Positions 44,845-53,007 are shown, numbered from the stretch's first letter. The stretch is DNA of 64,000 nt from an uncultured Acetobacterium sp. (GCF_963664135.1 NZ_OY760905.1:1762736-1826735), one strand, 5' to 3'. Notes: generated by a model from the letters alone, not told the origin. Made by a program: numbers and translations.

Positions 44845-45112
44845 TTTTTAGGCATTCGCCCAAGTTCCGTGAACTTTGCATTCAGTTTCGCACGAAACAA
44901 TTTTTACACTGTACGTCGTACAGGCTATCGCCTGTTCGCCTACACGTTACAAAATTGTTTTCGTGAAGGCAATGAGCCAATCACAAGCTTGCTTGTAGTT
45001 GGCGACTGCCCGCGAACAATAAGAAATTCGCATAGCGATTTCTTATTGTTGTGGAAACTAAACGCAAAGTAACTTTCGTTCGACTCTTTTGAATTTTTTA
45101 ATCGCCTAAAAA
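44845..45112 (+). repeat. Nested-hairpin repeat, copy E (long form)
   Basis: This copy fills the 352-base gap before the creatininase gene. Outer arms TTTTTAGGC (44845-44853) and GCCTAAAAA (45104-45112) pair perfectly. The core is as in copy A, with apical ACAGGC-TATC-GCCTGT. A 90-base insert (44961-45050) lies within the right arm; it holds its own hairpins GGCAxTGAGCCAA/TTGGCGACTGCC and AACAATAAGAAAT/ATTTCTTATTGTT. The remaining bases to 45173 are featureless. Confidence 0.85.
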
Positions 45113-45173
45113 TTATTATGGTTTATATTTACCCAATTTTTGACCAGTCATTTGTTGTAAAAGATAATTTTTA

Positions 45174-45887
45174 TTAAATCCGGCCAGCCTCATCCAGCTG
45201 TTTGAGTTGGTCTAGAAATGCTGCCATCCATTGATTATCCTGAAGCATATACTCCGGATGGGATAGTACCTCCTGTGGCGACTGCACATAATCCCCGGGA
45301 ATCATTTCATCGCCGCAGTTTGTGATGAGATCTTCGATAATCGGCAAGGTATTTTCTAAATGAAATTGAAACCCAAAGACTCTTTGCTGGTAGACAAAGG
45401 CCTGGTTTTTACAGGCCGCGTTTTCAGCAATGGTCGTGGCCTTCTGGGGCAGGTCGACAAAGGTATCGCCATGCCAGTGAAAGACCACTGGATTGTCCGG
45501 AAAAAATGAAAACAATGGTGATGCTTTCGCTTTTTCCGAAAACATAATCGGGAACCAGCCGATTTCTTTTTGTTTGTTTTGAACGACTTTTCCGCCGATG
45601 ATATCGGCAATCAACTGACTGCCCAGGCACATGCCGATGACTACCTTGTTGGCGGCAATGGCGGCTTTGATCAATTCTTTTTCGGCCTTCAGCCAGGGGT
45701 ATTGATCTTCTTCATAAATATTCATTGGTCCCCCCATAACCACTAACCAGTCAAATTCGTCCACTTCCGGTAAAGCTTCATCGTTATACAAGTGTGTCGA
45801 GGTGACATCACATTGATTGGTTTTTGCCCATGCTAAAATACTCCCCGGATTTTCAAAGGGGACATGTTGTAAATAATGAATTCTCAT
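45174..45887 (-). CDS. Class I glutamine amidotransferase-like protein
   Basis: A 237-residue stand-alone GATase domain of the GuaA-like group. The nucleophile Cys is in VIGMCLGSQLIA and the catalytic His in FGFQFHLENT; the usual HPE reads HLE, a small departure. The N-terminus MRIHYLQHVPFENPG matches the many stand-alone proteins annotated as GMP-synthase-like. The partner and substrate are unknown. It lies downstream of the orphan riboswitch region but behind a terminator, so control by that riboswitch is doubtful. Confidence 0.88.
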   Translation of the reverse strand: MRIHYLQHVPFENPGSILAWAKTNQCDVTSTHLYNDEALPEVDEFDWLVVMGGPMNIYEEDQYPWLKAEKELIKAAIAANKVVIGMCLGSQLIADIIGGKVVQNKQKEIGWFPIMFSEKAKASPLFSFFPDNPVVFHWHGDTFVDLPQKATTIAENAACKNQAFVYQQRVFGFQFHLENTLPIIEDLITNCGDEMIPGDYVQSPQEVLSHPEYMLQDNQWMAAFLDQLKQLDEAGRI

Positions 45888-46026
45888 TTGCTACCTTCCC
45901 ATTCTATTACTAGTGTCGCTGATCAAGCTGATCATCTTTTTATGAAAGTATACCATTCTAAGCCCGTTTTTTATAATTATTTTATCATTTTTTCTGACTT
46001 TTTTAGTTTTGCACAACGATTCGCCA

Positions 46027-46067
46027 ATAAAAAAAGCCTATCCAGAATCGAATACGCTTTTTCTAAT
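46027..46067 (-). terminator. Terminator-like hairpin at the end of the orphan riboswitch unit
   Basis: AAAAAGC-C-TAT pairs with ATA-C-GCTTTTT, and on the minus strand seven U residues follow. It would stop transcripts coming from the 46.6-kb promoter before they reach the glutamine amidotransferase gene at 45887. Confidence 0.6.
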
Positions 46068-46144
46068 GGTACTTAAATTTTTGACCAGCAAAAATCTAAG
46101 CGGGAAGTGTTTTCTATATAAATGTAAATCAATGAAAGCAAGAT

Positions 46145-46330
46145 AAATTCGGGGATGTCACACACCATCCCCGAGGAAGGGTATTAAATACTGACTTGGA
46201 GATGTCCTTGTATTCGAAGTGATTCTTCTATTAACTGTTGGTCAGGAGAAATACCAACCCCAGGCTACACACAATTGCCCGGGTTCTCAGGTGATGACCA
46301 ATAACATGTCAGTATTAAGCGGGCTCACCG
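46145..46330 (-). ncRNA. Candidate structured small RNA downstream of an orphan cobalamin riboswitch
   Basis: No convincing gene exists between 45888 and 46914. This stretch folds on the minus strand: P1 AATACTGAC/GTCAGTATT (46308-46316 with 46187-46195), P2 TTGGTCA/TGACCAA (46295-46301 with 46238-46244), P3 AACCC(G)GGGC with GCCTGGGGTT (46277-46285 with 46256-46265), and a 9-base-pair hairpin TCGGGGATG/CATCCCCGA (46149-46174). The P3 and last loops both contain GTGTGT. I do not recognise a known RNA family. The opposite strand would fold too, so the sense is inferred from the riboswitch orientation. Confidence 0.45.
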
Positions 46331-46336
46331 GAAAAC

Positions 46337-46367
46337 GAAAAAAAATCCTTCTCCAATGGAGAAGGAT
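46337..46367 (-). terminator. Terminator of the orphan cobalamin riboswitch
   Basis: ATCCTTCTCC-ATT-GGAGAAGGAT on the minus strand is a perfect 10-base-pair stem followed by eight T residues, about 80 bases after the aptamer. It is a textbook riboswitch expression platform. Confidence 0.9.
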
Positions 46368-46439
46368 AAAAGAATCATACTTAGAAATTTAAATATAATG
46401 CTCTTACAGTCCTCTAAATCGGAGGTTTTTATAAGAAAT

Positions 46440-46590
46440 CACTACAAACAGGTCTTCTGGCTCAACAATCAACTTTCCATCTGCCTTCCCGTTAATTACT
46501 TAACAGTGGCTCTGAGACGGTCATCATGTTTTACAGCTGCGATTACAGCAAAGGATTTACACCTTTTTCCCTTGAATATAGGACAAGTTC
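46440..46590 (-). promoter_or_regulatory. Orphan cobalamin riboswitch
   Basis: On the minus strand the cobalamin aptamer elements appear in order: AAGGGAAAAAGGTG, AATCC, GCTGTAATCGCAGCTGT, GAGCCACTG, CGGGAAGGCAGAT and GAGCCAGAAGACCTG (the B12-box position, about 46447-46462). It starts about 20 bases after a strong promoter, and is followed by a terminator and no gene. It lies just beyond the end of corrinoid operon 2, in the same direction. Confidence 0.92.
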
Positions 46591-46607
46591 ACTATTTAAT
46601 TAATTTT

Positions 46608-46636
46608 ATTCTACACTAACAATTTCTCTTTGTCAA
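46608..46636 (-). promoter_or_regulatory. Strong promoter of the orphan riboswitch
   Basis: On the minus strand a consensus -35 TTGACA (46631-46636), exactly 17 bases, and TAGAAT (46608-46613). Transcription would start near 46600, just before the aptamer. Confidence 0.85.
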
Positions 46637-46654
46637 GAGCAGTTTTTCTTCAAT

Positions 46655-46885
46655 ACCGAAAGTGTCGCGAGCTTGCCGAGTAGTTTCGCACGAAACAATT
46701 TCTACACTGTACGGCGGACATGCTATCGCCTGTTCGCCTACACGTTACAAAATTGTTTTCGTGAAGGCAACAAGCCAATCACAAGCTTGCTTGTAGTTGG
46801 CGACTGCCCGCGAACAAGAAGAAATTCGCTTTGCGATTTCTTCTTGTTGTGGAAACTGCTCGGACGCAATCATTGTTCGTGGTTA
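46655..46885 (+). repeat. Nested-hairpin repeat, copy F (long form)
   Basis: It lies between cbiT and the orphan riboswitch promoter. It has the same design as copy E, with a 90-base insert at the same point (46759-46848). The insert hairpin reads AACAAGAAGAAAT/ATTTCTTCTTGTT, against AACAATAAGAAAT/ATTTCTTATTGTT in copy E: T-A becomes G-C on both arms. The apical stem has one mismatch (ACATGC/GCCTGT). Confidence 0.85.
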
Positions 46886-46914
46886 TAGAAATTCGCTAGT
46901 ACTAACACGGTTTT

Positions 46915-47493
46915 TTATTTAACATCACCGGTGATAATAAAAATCGGGTTGGAGGCTTTCAGCATGGTTAAACCGCCGATGCCTTCGCCCCGACTGATAC
47001 CCACCTGAATCAGTTCCACATTGTCAAAATACTGGTTCATCAAAGTCGTTGCCTGGGCTGCGTTCTCCAGGGTAACAAAGTTGGCAATCACCCGGCCGCC
47101 AGCTCGGATATTGGCTGTGCACCATTGGAAGAGACCTTCCATGTTACCGCCGGAGCCGCCGATAATGACCCGATCCACTGGTTCTTTGATTTCGGCCAGT
47201 GCCTCTGGCGCTTTGCCGGAGATAATCACCACATGGTCGGCGTTAAAATGTTCTTTATTTCTTTGAACCAGTTCCAGGGCCGTTTCCTTGGCTTCCACGG
47301 CATAGACTTTGCCATGGTCAGCAGCATAGGCCGCTTCCATCGTGAGACCGCCGGTACCGGCACCGATATCCACCACCACATCGCCGGGTTCAATTCCCAG
47401 CAACGAAATCGTGAGAATGCGGATTTCCCGTTTGGTCATCGGGGCCTTCCCCCGAATATAGGCGTCATCCTTGTATCCTGCTATCTTACTCAT
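46915..47493 (-). CDS. cbiT: Cobalt-precorrin-6B C15-methyltransferase (decarboxylating subunit)
   Basis: CbiT methylates C15 and decarboxylates the C12 acetate side chain. The N-terminus begins DDAYIRGKAPMTKREIR and the SAM motif VVDIGAGTGGLTMEAA follows, both characteristic. It has 192 residues and overlaps cbiE by 8 bases. CbiE and CbiT are separate proteins here, as in Salmonella, not fused as CobL. It is the last gene of corrinoid operon 2. Confidence 0.95.
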   Translation of the reverse strand: MSKIAGYKDDAYIRGKAPMTKREIRILTISLLGIEPGDVVVDIGAGTGGLTMEAAYAADHGKVYAVEAKETALELVQRNKEHFNADHVVIISGKAPEALAEIKEPVDRVIIGGSGGNMEGLFQWCTANIRAGGRVIANFVTLENAAQATTLMNQYFDNVELIQVGISRGEGIGGLTMLKASNPIFIITGDVK

Positions 47494-48112
47494 TAATTAC
47501 CACCACGACTGCCAGTCCTTCCTCCTGATACGTCAGGGCTTCTGCCACCGTTAAGCGGATTACTTTTTCATTGGGATAAGATAACTCTTCGCCCACGTAA
47601 AGGATGCTGTTCTCACAACCTGCTGTTTGGAGTATTCTAGCAATAAACGCGGTATTATTATTTTTGTCGGTAAGAATACCCAGCTTTTTATTTTCAGCCA
47701 GGGCGGACGCCAAGTCCTGATCTCGGCCGTGAAGACTCATCAGCTTGGCATCCTCCCAGCTGATTGCCAGTTTGGCAAAAAAATACTGCAGCGAACTGAT
47801 TCCGGGAATACAGACGATGTCTTCTGCCGGAACCACTTTTTTGGCATAGGTCAGCAGACTGTAAAATCCGCTGTCACCGGAAACAACCAGCGCAGTTTTC
47901 TTACCCTTATATACTTGAGCAACCTTTTCCATCAGCTCGCTTAGAGGTGTTCCCTTGCCAATAAAAAGCATTTCTTTACCGCTGACATCAAAGCTTTCCG
48001 CATGGCGGGTGCCACAGAGGATCACTTCAGCCGCTTCAATTTCTTTTAAGGCGATGGGCAATATATAATCCGGATGTCCCGGTCCCAGTCCAATAATTTT
48101 TAATGGGTACAT
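47486..48112 (-). CDS. cbiE: Cobalt-precorrin-7 C5-methyltransferase
   Basis: A 208-residue SAM-dependent tetrapyrrole methylase. It begins PLKIIGLGPGHPDYILPIAL and carries VVSGDSGFYSLLTYAKK and PGISSLQYFFAKL, typical of CbiE. It overlaps cbiD by 13 bases and cbiT by 8, consistent with translational coupling. Confidence 0.94.
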   Translation of the reverse strand: MYPLKIIGLGPGHPDYILPIALKEIEAAEVILCGTRHAESFDVSGKEMLFIGKGTPLSELMEKVAQVYKGKKTALVVSGDSGFYSLLTYAKKVVPAEDIVCIPGISSLQYFFAKLAISWEDAKLMSLHGRDQDLASALAENKKLGILTDKNNNTAFIARILQTAGCENSILYVGEELSYPNEKVIRLTVAEALTYQEEGLAVVVVINE

Positions 48113-49248
48113 AATCGTTTCCTCAACTCTTCTGCGTCTTTGCTTTGTCCTAAAAAGCCATGGATTTTTGAAAACAGAACTACTTCTATTGCAATGGTTC
48201 CATAAACCCGATCCGTCACTTTTTTCTTGACGACCTCGGCCAGATGATTAAAATAGTCCGGCAAGTTTTCAGCCAGAATAATATCGGTCGCTTCATCAGT
48301 GGTTTTAGACGCCATGATTTTTTCCATGGTTTCCCGGGTTGCCCCCAATATCCCAGCATGGGCGGTGAGAATTTCCATCCGGCCGTCGGCGACACTGCTG
48401 TGGGTATTAAAGATCCCGCCAGCCAGCTTCACCAGTTTTCCCAGATGACCGATTAACAGTATTTTCTCAAAACCCATCTGTTCGGCCTCATCCAACATAA
48501 AGCCCATAAAATTGCTGGTCTTCACCAGCACAGTTTCATCCAGTCCCAATTCGTCTGAGAAATCTTTCCCATAATTGCCGGGAACAAAGATAATTTCTTT
48601 AAAGCCTCGGGCATGCAAAACCGACAGTTCCAGTTTCAATGAAGCTTTCCAGGCATCTTCGCTCATCGGCTCGACAATTCCGGTGGTGCCGATAATGGAC
48701 AAGCCACCAATAATCCCCAGCTTGGGATTAAAGGTGCGCTTGGCCAGTTCCACGCCCTGGGGAATCGACAGCTCCACCCGCCAGCCTTTAGGCAAATTTG
48801 CCATCTGCTTGACCCTATCAGAATTCAAAATCGTGTTAATCTCCCGGGCGATCATTTCTCTGGGGGTGGGATTAATGGCCGGTTCTCCTGGTGGAATGCT
48901 AAGTCCCACCGAGGTCACGGTGCCGACGCCAATGCCGGCGGCAAACACAATCCCTTTCTGATTGGATGGGGTGATCTTCGAAAAGATCTTGACGCCGTTG
49001 GTCACATCCGGGTCATCCCCCGAGTCTTTAACCACCGAACAGGAGGCTTCACTTTCTGAAAAAGTCTGATCGTGCAGCGCCAGATCCAGAACCCAGCCCT
49101 TGGGCGTATTGATTTCAATGGTTTCCCATTTCTGCTGATTTAAAAACATTAACAGCGCTGCCTTGGTTGCCGCCGTGGCACAGGAACCAGTGGTATAACC
49201 ATAGCGCAGGGTTTTGCCATTTTTTTCAATGGTTTTATTTAACATCAT
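48100..49248 (-). CDS. cbiD: Cobalt-precorrin-5B C1-methyltransferase
   Basis: CbiD methylates C1 of the corrin ring in the anaerobic pathway. The N-terminal LRYGYTTGSCATAATKAAL signature, GSGDDPDVTNG-like KDSGDDPDVTNG block and IGTTGIVEPMSEDAW are diagnostic. The length is 382 residues. Two adjacent ATGs are possible; the second has the better distance from GGGAGG. Its presence marks the cobalt-early route. Confidence 0.95.
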   Translation of the reverse strand: MMLNKTIEKNGKTLRYGYTTGSCATAATKAALLMFLNQQKWETIEINTPKGWVLDLALHDQTFSESEASCSVVKDSGDDPDVTNGVKIFSKITPSNQKGIVFAAGIGVGTVTSVGLSIPPGEPAINPTPREMIAREINTILNSDRVKQMANLPKGWRVELSIPQGVELAKRTFNPKLGIIGGLSIIGTTGIVEPMSEDAWKASLKLELSVLHARGFKEIIFVPGNYGKDFSDELGLDETVLVKTSNFMGFMLDEAEQMGFEKILLIGHLGKLVKLAGGIFNTHSSVADGRMEILTAHAGILGATRETMEKIMASKTTDEATDIILAENLPDYFNHLAEVVKKKVTDRVYGTIAIEVVLFSKIHGFLGQSKDAEELRKRLCTH

Positions 49249-49257
49249 TTACCTCCC

Positions 49258-49998
49258 TTACTGAAGGGGATAATTCTTTTTGATTAATAGGGTCGATAAA
49301 TAGGGAATCTTGCCTTTTAACACATCAATATCCCGAACCACCTGCTGGGTTTCCATGCCGATGTTGGATACCAGTACAAAGCTTTTTTCCAGACCGCGGG
49401 CTTCCAGTTCTTCAGCCATCCAGGCATTATTAGCGGAAATTTTCATCACCACGATGTTCTGGTGGGCATCCAGAATCGCCCGGATTTCTTCTACCGGCTG
49501 AGTCATCGCCACAACACCCAACGATTCTTCACCCTGGGTCAGCGGAATATTCAGTTGCGCACCCAAATTACAGAATGATGGTACCCCAGACAGGGTTATT
49601 ATTTCAATATTACGTTTCAATAGATATTCCATCACATAAGAATAGGTGCTGAAAACCATGGGATCACCCAGGGTAATAAAGGCGACGTCCTTGCCTTCAT
49701 TTAAAAGCACTTCAATTTCGTCGGCATTTTCTTTCCATTGTTTTTCCAATGCTTCCCGTTCCTGAGATAAGGAAATCATCGGAAAGTTCATTTCCACGAC
49801 CTTCGACAGATCAGAAATATGACTTTTGACAATTTCAAAGGCCACACTGGTACTGCCCATTTTTTTCACCGGGGTAATCACCACGTCGCAGGCATCTAAA
49901 ACCTTGGCGGCTTTAACGGTAAGCAGATCTGGATCTCCGGGACCAACCCCAATACCATAAAAAATTCCTTTTTTTGCTGCGCTCATCGTACTTACCAT
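49258..49998 (-). CDS. cbiL: Cobalt-precorrin-2 C20-methyltransferase
   Basis: A SAM-dependent methylase with the N-terminus FYGIGVGPGDPDLLTVKA and the motifs ITLGDPMVFSTYSYV and SGVPSFCNLGAQ, matching CbiL/CobI. It has up to 246 residues; an internal ATG at residue 5 is an alternative start. It overlaps the end of cbiC by 7 bases. It acts first after cobalt insertion by CbiK. Confidence 0.94.
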   Translation of the reverse strand: MVSTMSAAKKGIFYGIGVGPGDPDLLTVKAAKVLDACDVVITPVKKMGSTSVAFEIVKSHISDLSKVVEMNFPMISLSQEREALEKQWKENADEIEVLLNEGKDVAFITLGDPMVFSTYSYVMEYLLKRNIEIITLSGVPSFCNLGAQLNIPLTQGEESLGVVAMTQPVEEIRAILDAHQNIVVMKISANNAWMAEELEARGLEKSFVLVSNIGMETQQVVRDIDVLKGKIPYLSTLLIKKNYPLQ

Positions 49999-50621
49999 TC
50001 TCTTCCCAGTTGATAAAGCATGGCGTTAAGGATCGCTGCCACCACTGGGCTGCCGCCTTTACGTCCGTTGATCCGAATAATTGGGCTATCAATCTGATCC
50101 AAGGCTTCCTTGGATTCTGCCGCTCCGACAAAACCGATCGGTGCACCAATAATCAGGGCTGGTTTAGCATTGCCAAGCTTGACTTGTTCGATCAAGGTAT
50201 ACAGAGCGGTGGGGGCATTACCGATGGCAAAGATGCCCACGCTGTCGTCTTTTAGTGCTTTTTCCATGCTGACAGTCGAGCGGGTCACGCCTCGTTCTTT
50301 GGCTTCTGCGGCCACATCAGCATCGTGAACAAAATTAACGATTTCAAGGCCGTGATCAGCCAGCGCTTTTTTATTAACGGCGACCTGAATCATCCGGGTA
50401 TCAGCATAAATTTTCTTGCCTTGTTTCAGGGCTTCCATCCCACTTTCATAGCCGTCGTTCAGAATTTCCAGTAAATCCGCATATTCAAAATCAGCGGTGG
50501 TATGAATGATCCGTTTAACCATTGGGGCAATCGCTTCGGGGAAAACCTTGTCTCCCAGTTCTTCGGTGATAATCTCAAAACTACGCTCTTCAATTTCTCG
50601 GGGGTTATTAATATATTCCAT
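49992..50621 (-). CDS. cbiC: Cobalt-precorrin-8 methylmutase
   Basis: CbiC moves the methyl group from C11 to C12 to give cobyrinic acid. The N-terminal PREIEERSFEIITEE, HTTADFEYADLL with the catalytic His, and the GAPIGFVGAAESKEAL and NGRKGGSPVVAA blocks are all conserved. The 209 residues are the usual length. Confidence 0.96.
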   Translation of the reverse strand: MEYINNPREIEERSFEIITEELGDKVFPEAIAPMVKRIIHTTADFEYADLLEILNDGYESGMEALKQGKKIYADTRMIQVAVNKKALADHGLEIVNFVHDADVAAEAKERGVTRSTVSMEKALKDDSVGIFAIGNAPTALYTLIEQVKLGNAKPALIIGAPIGFVGAAESKEALDQIDSPIIRINGRKGGSPVVAAILNAMLYQLGREW

Positions 50622-50674
50622 ATTTTCTCACTTTCTTGAATGCATTTTTGTATTTATTTACTAATAATATATGA

Positions 50675-51559
50675 TTACACCGGGTCGGTGGTAATTTTTA
50701 TGCCGCCCGGTATCAGGCGGTTCTTGTATCGTTCGGCGTAGGCATTCTCAGGAATATACTGCTCGAATGCGTTGATAAAACCATCTTCCTGAAAATCGCC
50801 GTTGTCATACATAATGCCGATCACCGTACCGCTATGGCCGATGACGGTTCCCAATCCGCCAAAATCCCGGGACAGACTGATCAGACAATCCAAATAGTTC
50901 TTTTTTAACCGTTTCTGGTTGAGGATGGCACTTTTGGTGCAGGCGTCGCCAATGTCTTTGAGACTCTTGGTGCGAACCCCTTTTTCAAATTGAGTGACAA
51001 TTTCGGCAAAAGTTTCTAAATCCTCTGGGGAATAGTCATCCTGGGTTTCATTAAAGGTCATGGTATCAATTCCGCCATTAAAATCAATGATCAGGATATC
51101 CGCTTCCACGGTGCCATCGAATTCTTTTAATACCGAACCATTGATGTGATTAAACAAGTTCAAACGCTCAAACATCAGATTATCGGACGGCTCAATGGCG
51201 GTACAAAGCGAGCCGATATCACGTTGAGTCAGATCCAAACCAAAATAAGCTGAAAGCCCGGCGGCCATTCCGGCAATGTCAGCGGTGCTGCTGGCCATCC
51301 CTTTTTCCAGGGGAATGTCGCTGTCCATGGTAAAATGCAGATGCTCCATTTCCGGCTGGGGAATTGCAAAGCGCCGAAAAACCGCTTCGACCTGTTTTTG
51401 AGTTTTGGGCTTTAACTTTTCCAGATTCCCCGGGCCTTCGGCGATGGTAATCCGGGAATACCGGTCAATCGGGCTGGATACCAGGCAGGGACTGCCATCA
51501 TACCAGCCCTGAATATATTCGCCGCAGGTTCCCGGGGTTTCAACCGTAACCCGCTTCAT
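50675..51559 (-). CDS. PduX-type L-threonine kinase (GHMP family)
   Basis: A 294-residue GHMP kinase. It begins VETPGTCGEYIQGWYDG and has the ATP-binding motif PLEKGMASSTADIAG (about 82-96). PduX-type kinases make L-threonine phosphate, the substrate of CobD. Its place inside the corrinoid operon supports this role rather than another GHMP activity. Its ATG overlaps the downstream cbiA fragment stop by 4 bases. Confidence 0.9.
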   Translation of the reverse strand: MKRVTVETPGTCGEYIQGWYDGSPCLVSSPIDRYSRITIAEGPGNLEKLKPKTQKQVEAVFRRFAIPQPEMEHLHFTMDSDIPLEKGMASSTADIAGMAAGLSAYFGLDLTQRDIGSLCTAIEPSDNLMFERLNLFNHINGSVLKEFDGTVEADILIIDFNGGIDTMTFNETQDDYSPEDLETFAEIVTQFEKGVRTKSLKDIGDACTKSAILNQKRLKKNYLDCLISLSRDFGGLGTVIGHSGTVIGIMYDNGDFQEDGFINAFEQYIPENAYAERYKNRLIPGGIKITTDPV

Positions 51560-51837
51560 GCCTGCCCCGCTTGATGCTCCAGAACGGCATTTAAAAGACT
51601 GGTTAAAAACAGCGGATTGCTGTAAAAATGGATGTGCGGATAGCCGGCCAGGACATTTTTCTGGCGGTACCCGCAGGTCCAGGTTTTGCCTTTTTTGGTC
51701 ATCACATAGGCGGTGGGTAGTTCTTCCGTGGTTTCAACTAAACTGTGATGAAATTCATGACCACGTACTTCAATTGTCTTGCCGCAAAGATAGGCATTGA
51801 TTTTCACATAGCCAAATCGCTGCAGCCGTTTGGTCAT
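51556..51837 (-). CDS. cbiA: CbiA C-terminal fragment (second part of split cobyrinate a,c-diamide synthase)
   Basis: This 93-residue frame begins MTKRLQRFGYV and contains RGHEFHHS, which is the C-terminal end of CbiA including the catalytic His of its glutamine amidotransferase domain. The preceding frame lacks this part. The two frames overlap by 4 bases (ATGA). A -1 shift on the A-AAA just before the TGA would join them as PKMTKRLQ with nothing missing. It may be made by frameshifting, by coupled re-initiation as a separate chain, or reflect a one-base deletion. There is no clear ribosome site. Confidence 0.88.
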   Translation of the reverse strand: MTKRLQRFGYVKINAYLCGKTIEVRGHEFHHSLVETTEELPTAYVMTKKGKTWTCGYRQKNVLAGYPHIHFYSNPLFLTSLLNAVLEHQAGQA

Positions 51838-52919
51838 TTTGGAATCGGCATTAAAAAGCCGACAGCCGGATTGGTTTCACCGCTGTTTAAGGTCATCGAG
51901 TTGGTCAGGTACATCAGACCCCCACACTCGGCATAGCAGGGCAGCCCGGCTTCCAGTTTATTTTTGATGTCGGCAATCATCGCCATGTTGACAGCCAGTT
52001 CAGCACCGAAAATTTCCGGAAAGCCGCCACCAATATAAAGGCCGTCTAAATTCTCAGGCAAGGCGATGTCATTTAAGGGACTAAAGGTAACTACTTCCAC
52101 CCCGGCGTTTTCCAGGGCGCTGAAATTATCTTCGTAGTAAAAATTAAAGGCTCGGTCTTTGGGCACGCCAATCCGCAGTCCCTGATATTTGTCACCATAA
52201 CCTGAAAAGGGATCCGCAAAAGGAATCACCGCCTGGTCGTGCTGGCTGATTTCCCATAGTTTATCCAGATCAATGTAGGTTTCGGCCAGTTCCCCGGCTT
52301 TGTCCACCTTTTCCCGGAAATCGGCAATTTCTTCAACCGGTACCAGTCCCAAATGACGGCTGTCCATGACGATATCGGGATTGTTGGGAAAATACCCCAG
52401 ACAAGTCACATCGTTATAGGCTTCAATCATTTCTTTTAGCAAATGATAGTGCGATTCCGATGAGATGCGATTAATGATAACCCCGACAATATTGGTGTCG
52501 GGATCAAAATCCACATAGCCTTTGACCAGCGCGGCGGCACTTTTGGCCATGCCCCGACCATCAATGATCAGAATGACCGGCGCTTCAATGGTTTTGGACA
52601 GATAGGCACTGCTGCCGACATCCGATTCCAGACTATGGCCATCATAAAGACCCATCACCCCTTCGACGATTCCCAGATCATTTTCTGCCAGGCGACGGGA
52701 AAAAAGTCCTCGGATTGTTTCTTCATCCAACATCCAGGTGTCCAAATTAATGGAGGGCTCTCCGGTTACAAAGCGATGAAACATCGGATCAATGTAATCC
52801 GGTCCGGTTTTAAACGGTTTTACCCGCAGACCCCGTTTCTTGAATGCCGCCATGATGCCCATGGTGACGGTTGTTTTGCCAACGTTGCTGCTGGCTCCAG
52901 CCAGCATAAAGTAATTCAT
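51834..52919 (-). CDS. cbiA: CbiA N-terminal part (cobyrinate a,c-diamide synthase, split)
   Basis: CbiA amidates the a and c acetates of cobyrinic acid with glutamine and ATP. The N-terminal ATP-binding domain has MLAGASSNVGKTTVTMG; the amidotransferase domain begins near 235 and contains the nucleophile Cys332 in CYAECGGLMYL. The frame ends at residue 361 (MPIPK then TGA), about 90 residues short of the usual 450-460. The missing C-terminus with the catalytic His is the next frame. Alone this protein should lack glutaminase activity. AAAGGAGG precedes the ATG. Confidence 0.92.
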   Translation of the reverse strand: MNYFMLAGASSNVGKTTVTMGIMAAFKKRGLRVKPFKTGPDYIDPMFHRFVTGEPSINLDTWMLDEETIRGLFSRRLAENDLGIVEGVMGLYDGHSLESDVGSSAYLSKTIEAPVILIIDGRGMAKSAAALVKGYVDFDPDTNIVGVIINRISSESHYHLLKEMIEAYNDVTCLGYFPNNPDIVMDSRHLGLVPVEEIADFREKVDKAGELAETYIDLDKLWEISQHDQAVIPFADPFSGYGDKYQGLRIGVPKDRAFNFYYEDNFSALENAGVEVVTFSPLNDIALPENLDGLYIGGGFPEIFGAELAVNMAMIADIKNKLEAGLPCYAECGGLMYLTNSMTLNSGETNPAVGFLMPIPK

Positions 52920-53007
52920 AATTCTGCCTCCTTTTTCAATGACGCGTATCTATCGTAGCAATTTCATTGATCGGTTACTACTAACAGCATCCCGACCAAA
53001 TACGAAA

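Noticed and set aside
44869-45072. A 67-codon plus-strand frame inside repeat copy E, similar to a 71-codon frame at 46673-46888 in copy F
   Set aside because: The resemblance is explained by the shared repeat. Changes between copies preserve base pairing rather than codons, and there is no good ribosome site.
46069-46165. A 30-codon minus-strand frame starting at an ATG in the GC-rich hairpin of the candidate small RNA
   Set aside because: The only purine-rich stretch is too close to the start codon and lies in a stem, and the peptide shows no familiar features. It remains a remote alternative to a non-coding RNA.
46145-46330. Assignment of the folded region to 6S RNA, SRP RNA, a T-box or another known riboswitch
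   Set aside because: The closing stem encloses only about 130 bases, and the diagnostic sequences of those families (for example the T-box AGGGTGG or the SRP GGAAG loop) are absent.
46356-46619. An 87-codon plus-strand frame
   Set aside because: It runs antisense through the cobalamin aptamer and its terminator; the conservation there is that of the riboswitch.
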